Shown here: positions 60,421 through 64,000 of the stretch, piece by piece
How positions within the stretch are numbered: the stretch's first letter is position 1
How the letters are laid out: each line of letters begins with the position of its first letter
NCBI RefSeq assembly: GCF_947179515.1
Contig: NC_067480.1
Span: 10,986,201 to 11,050,200 of the forward strand
Direction of reading: 5' to 3'
Source of the DNA: Apodemus sylvaticus
Taxonomy: Eukaryota > Chordata > Mammalia > Rodentia > Muridae
DNA: 64,000 bases
Translations under genes and position numbers: made by a program
The notes under the pieces: generated by a model
The model's database searches: none
Seen by the model: only the letters and a program-made list of their open reading frames with translations
What the model was told of the DNA's origin: nothing

Positions 60421-61537
60421 GCCCAGCGTTTCTAAAGGTGATGCCAAGTGTAATTTCTGACACATGCCACCTGATGTAAGCCGAGGATGCCTCTCATCTT
60501 TTGATTTGTCAGTGGTCCTGGCCTCCGGAATGCAGCTACCCGCCCTTGGGACAGAGGCTCCTTCTCTGCACAAGCGCTGTCATATAGTATTTGGGAGTGT
60601 TGAAAAGAAGCCAGCACAGGAGAGGCACAAGGACATTTAATGAATTTTATCTAAAAGGAATCTCACACGCACCCGTTTCCCTGCCAGCCTAGAGTAACTG
60701 GGACACCTCAAGAACCTATTATTTAAGTTGGCGCCGTAAGCTTCAGATTTTCTTTCAATGGTGTCACATGCTCACAGGGAGTGAAGGGAGTGACTGATCA
60801 GGACGGAGCACGGGATCTCTGTGTCGCATATTCATACACTGCACATCATGCATATAAAGACACCAGCCTGGGAGTGGGTTTGTCACATAATAGGAGTGCC
60901 ACAAAGCTTTTAACGAGTCAGTGAAATCTTGGTGATGGTGTGCTGGAGGGTATCTCTTTTCTCTCCTCCTTGAAACCCACAGCTTTTCATCTAAATATTT
61001 CATAGGTTGACCTACTTTAGATGGGGAGTTTTCTGTAAGGCAGGGGAAAAAAAGGATAAATAAATACAAATTAAACTGTATTTTTCCCTCATTCCTGTTT
61101 GAAGGTTAGGCTGGGCCTGGGTGGAGCAATTCAGTTCATAAGCTATGTGGCACGTCTCAGTCTGCAGCAGAAGTGGGAAAGACTCCAGAGCAGGGACGCT
61201 TCCTCTTTACTTCTGAATAAACAAGTGTAGTCTTGGGGTAGACCTGTCTTTCAGTCTGTCTTTTCTGTCTGTCCCCATCCCTCATTGCAAGGTCTAAACC
61301 TGTAGTAACCACCTAGCCAGCTGTAAACATTGGGATGCTTGCTCCTTCAGGTAGAAGTCTGATGCCCCACGTCAGCTGAGGAGTGAGCCGTGAGCCGCCA
61401 TTGTACTTTCCCTGTATCTGACAGTTGTTAGTGGGTTGTTCCTGTATAACAATAATAGTTCGCAAAAGTAACAGTTGAAGGTGTAGTGCCGACATTTTCT
61501 TCCCTTCCTCCTTTCTCCTGTGGACTGAGAAAGCTTG

Positions 61538-61540
<3 letters not shown>

Positions 61541-61577
<37 letters not shown>

Positions 61578-61700
61578 TGTGTGTTTATGTGTGTGTTTCG
61601 TGTGTGAATGTGTGTGTATGTGTGTTCATGTGTATTTTCATGTGTGAATGTGTGTATGTGCCTGTGCATGTGTGTGCACATGTGTGTATGTCTGTGTGTT
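61541..61700. repeat. (GA)n followed by TG-rich tract
   Basis: About 17 GA units (61541-61575), then about 125 bp of irregular TGTG with ATG and TTCATG interruptions, some in an approximate 8-12 bp rhythm (TGTGTGAATG, TGTGTTCATG, TATTTTCATG). Confidence 0.95.
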
Positions 61701-61804
61701 CTAAGTTTCCCTTTCTTCATGGGTGAGATTTTAGATGCAAACTTGTATCTTCTGAATCAGAGTGAGTGTTCTTTGGGTCATAGGGAAAAGAGACACAGTA
61801 TAAA

Positions 61805-61921
61805 AGAGACTTCAGCCTTTAATCCCAGCACTTTGAGGCAGAGGCAGGCAGATTTCTGAGTTCAAGGCCAGTCTGGTCTACAGAGTGAGTTCCAGGACAG
61901 CCAGAGAAACCCTATCTCTAC

Positions 61922-61968
<47 letters not shown>

Positions 61969-62004
61969 AATAAAGAAAAAGAAAAGAAAAGGGAGAGACT
62001 TCAG
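61805..62004 (+). mobile_element. 5'-truncated B1 SINE with 11-bp target-site duplication
   Basis: AGAGACTTCAG flanks it at 61805-61815 and 61994-62004. The body starts inside the consensus at CCTTTAATCCCAGCACTTTG and continues 'GAGGCAGAGGCAGGCAGATT' to 'CCAGAGAAACCCTATCTCTA'. An (AAAT)n tail of about 13 units (61920-61971) and AAAAGAAAAG follow. The first part of B1, including most of the Pol III A box, is absent. Confidence 0.94.
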
Positions 62005-62417
62005 ACAGGGTTCTGGGTGATCGTTCCGTGGAGGTGTAGTGTATTAGAGTGGGTCAGGGCTTCTGTTCTAGGATCCCCAAAGTGTCCTCTGTAGATGGTG
62101 ACATCATGCTAGAGGGATGGAATTTGATTCTCAAATTAGCAGTTGAAGGAAAATGAAAATGTTAAGTAAATGTGGTAGAAAAGTATCCAAAGCAATATTT
62201 AGATTTTTTTTAAGATGTCACTTTTGTTGTTGACAACTAGATGTCCCAAATGTCCTCAGTGCCATTTTCTTAGCATAAGACTTGTAATGAATATAATTGA
62301 AATCTTTACTGAGATAACTTACTTTCAATGCTTGACTATAGGTCAGATATGCCTTAATTGGCAAGATACCTTCCATTACCAATGAGACAGACTTTGCTTC
62401 ATTTAAAGAGACACCGT

Positions 62418-62487
62418 GGGCACGTGTGCATGTGCGAGCGCGAGCGCGTGTGTGTGCGTACAAACACACACACACACACACACACAC
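62418..62487. repeat. alternating purine-pyrimidine tract with inverted TG/CA arms
   Basis: CACGTGTGCATGTGCGAGCG, then CGAGCGCGTGTGTGTGCGTA, then CAAA and about 12 CA units. The TGTGTGTG arm and the CACACACA arm are complementary across GCGTACAAA, so both Z-DNA and a hairpin are possible. Confidence 0.9.
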
Positions 62488-63397
62488 TGAAACATTTTAA
62501 AAATATATCTGTATTTTAAGAGCATGTCTGTAGACTTCATTTACATGAAGCTTCTATATGGCCTTGGCTCTCAGTTTCCCACTTGCAGAATATTCAGCCT
62601 TGGGATTTATCTGCAGAAAGAATCCAATTCCCAGGCTGTTTTCTGCGACCTTATTTGTATGAATTATGTTAGTGTTGTCCCGTGTGCTGACGTAGTGCAG
62701 CCTCAAGTAAGTTCAGCGGGGAAGGCAAACCACCACAGAAGGCATCCCTGCCACATCAGAGCCTAAACAAAAGGCTTATCACTTTCCCCGCCTCTTCCCC
62801 TCGGAAGAATCCTACCCATTTCTTAACACCATTGACCTTGAATCACACTGTCTGTGCTCTGATTAAGGTAAAGCTACTGTATCACTGCACAGTTTCTTCA
62901 CATGCTCCAAATTTTATTGGTGATATTAAATCCTTCTGACGTAGTTGAAAGTGTTACACTGGACAGACTGATTGAAATTGTGTTTCAATATAATGCCTTA
63001 TATGAAATCCAAACACAGTTTTTTTCTAACTGCGTCTCGCCCTCAACCTAAGTGGACTACCAGCCAACGGCGCGAAGCGCAATTTGAAGAATTCAAGAAT
63101 AAAGTCATTCTTTGTTGTTGGATGCCAACCTTATCTGAGCTCTTGCCGGGTTGTGTTCTTCTGCCTTTTGTAATCTATGTAAATAAGATTAAATTACATC
63201 CAGACTCGGAACCACTTAGTCAGTGTAAAATACCACTTTTGCCATAAGGGAAGAAAAGCTGGAAGAGATCCACACCCCCCCAACTCCTGGGCTGATTATC
63301 TCTCTGATCATCTCTCCAGTGGACTGGGGTTTCTGATCACTGTGAAGAAAATGATCAGTCAGATTTCTAGTGAAGGCATCTTATAGCGTGCAGGAAA

Positions 63398-63401
<4 letters not shown>

Positions 63402-63465
<64 letters not shown>

Positions 63466-63468
63466 TGT
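63402..63468. repeat. compound (TC)n(TG)n microsatellite
   Basis: About 23 TC units pass directly into about 10 TG units. Confidence 0.97.
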
Positions 63469-64000
63469 TTGGTCTGCTTTCTAGAAATCAAAGGATACGT
63501 AATGTGATGCTGTACCTGTGCATTTCGGCAAAGATCTAATCTTTTTGAATTCATTGCTTGTGAGTTATTATTTCTAATCATACGCCTGATTGACTCCAGC
63601 TAAATGACTCTCTGACTGCAGAGGCAGGGGTGTTAAATCCAAAACTGTTAAGTGCGCATTTTAACTGAAAACAGGATCATCATGGACTACCTTCTCAATC
63701 AGTAGTGCCTGACACCACCCCCTCCCCCAATGTGTTTTTAAATAGAAATTCTCTCATGCACATGTAGGAACCAAGCATCACAGAGCATGATTGAGCTCCA
63801 AGAGGGAAGATTGAAACCCTGGAGGGGATATCAAAATGATAAAAACTCGGGCTCCCCTGGTGACACAATGAATGTAGTTAATATGCTAGTTCAGTCTGAC
63901 AAGCCAGTCAGGTGCCCCTTAAAACTCCAATTTAAGATTACCTCGTCACTTTAAAGAGTTGAACAAAAAGGATGGAAGAAATAAAAGGATTGTGGTAATA

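Larger units (their letters stand above)
10171..64000 (+). other. Efna5: Efna5 intron 1 (5' part; acceptor not in window)
   Basis: No exon 2 of ephrin-A5 (beginning with codons for FQRGDYHIDV) is visible. The remaining 53.8 kb is therefore the start of intron 1, consistent with the known very large first intron of EFNA5 in mammals. Contents are SINEs, ancient repeats and microsatellites, listed separately. Large stretches where I see nothing nameable are 11250-15300, 15353-20200, 28000-29400, 33000-34800, 35020-37370, 44000-46460, 51830-53600, 54700-56450 and 58110-59250. No nested gene, tRNA, rRNA or snRNA was recognised on either strand. Confidence 0.85.

Overview
The window is mammalian nuclear DNA from a murine rodent, most likely Mus. 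The evidence is many B1, B2/B3 and B4/ID-type SINEs, a rodent L1 3' UTR fragment, a heavy load of long dinucleotide to pentanucleotide microsatellites, older MIR, MER and L1M-like remnants, and a single CpG island. There are no bacterial, phage, plasmid or CRISPR features. Only one protein-coding exon is recognisable: the first coding exon of Efna5 (ephrin-A5, a GPI-anchored Eph-receptor ligand), on the + strand at 10046-10170, ending in a consensus GTAAGG splice donor.

Layout. Positions 1-8.1 kb are 5' flank: AT-rich sequence with ID/B4-like SINE remnants, a MER5-like DNA transposon, four microsatellites, a perfect CRE palindrome and a CTCF-like match. About 8.1-10.6 kb is the CpG-island promoter and GC-rich 5' leader, with two CCAAT boxes at its upstream edge and one short upstream ORF. 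From 10171 to 64000 everything appears to be Efna5 intron 1, whose acceptor is not in the window. It holds about 15 SINE copies, an L1 3' UTR fragment, ancient repeats, one possible reverse-oriented solo LTR, two small tandem-repeat loci, and several structure-prone tracts: pyrimidine mirror repeats at 41 kb and alternating purine-pyrimidine at 38.3 and 62.4 kb.

How it works together. With a single exon there is no multi-gene system here. What can be read is the regulation of one developmental guidance gene: a CpG-island promoter, a leader with an in-frame uORF that stops before the main AUG, and a long intron that could hold enhancers. The best sequence-level regulatory candidates are a homotypic TAATTA cluster at 20.2-20.7 kb, an octamer/homeodomain cluster at 59.26 kb, a CpG-enriched patch at 60.05-60.42 kb, and CTCF-like motifs, three of them inside B2/B3 SINEs. 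I found no convincing previously undescribed system. SINE, MER and L1 names come from reading the sequence against remembered consensus features, not from a database search, and their ends are approximate unless a target-site duplication is given.
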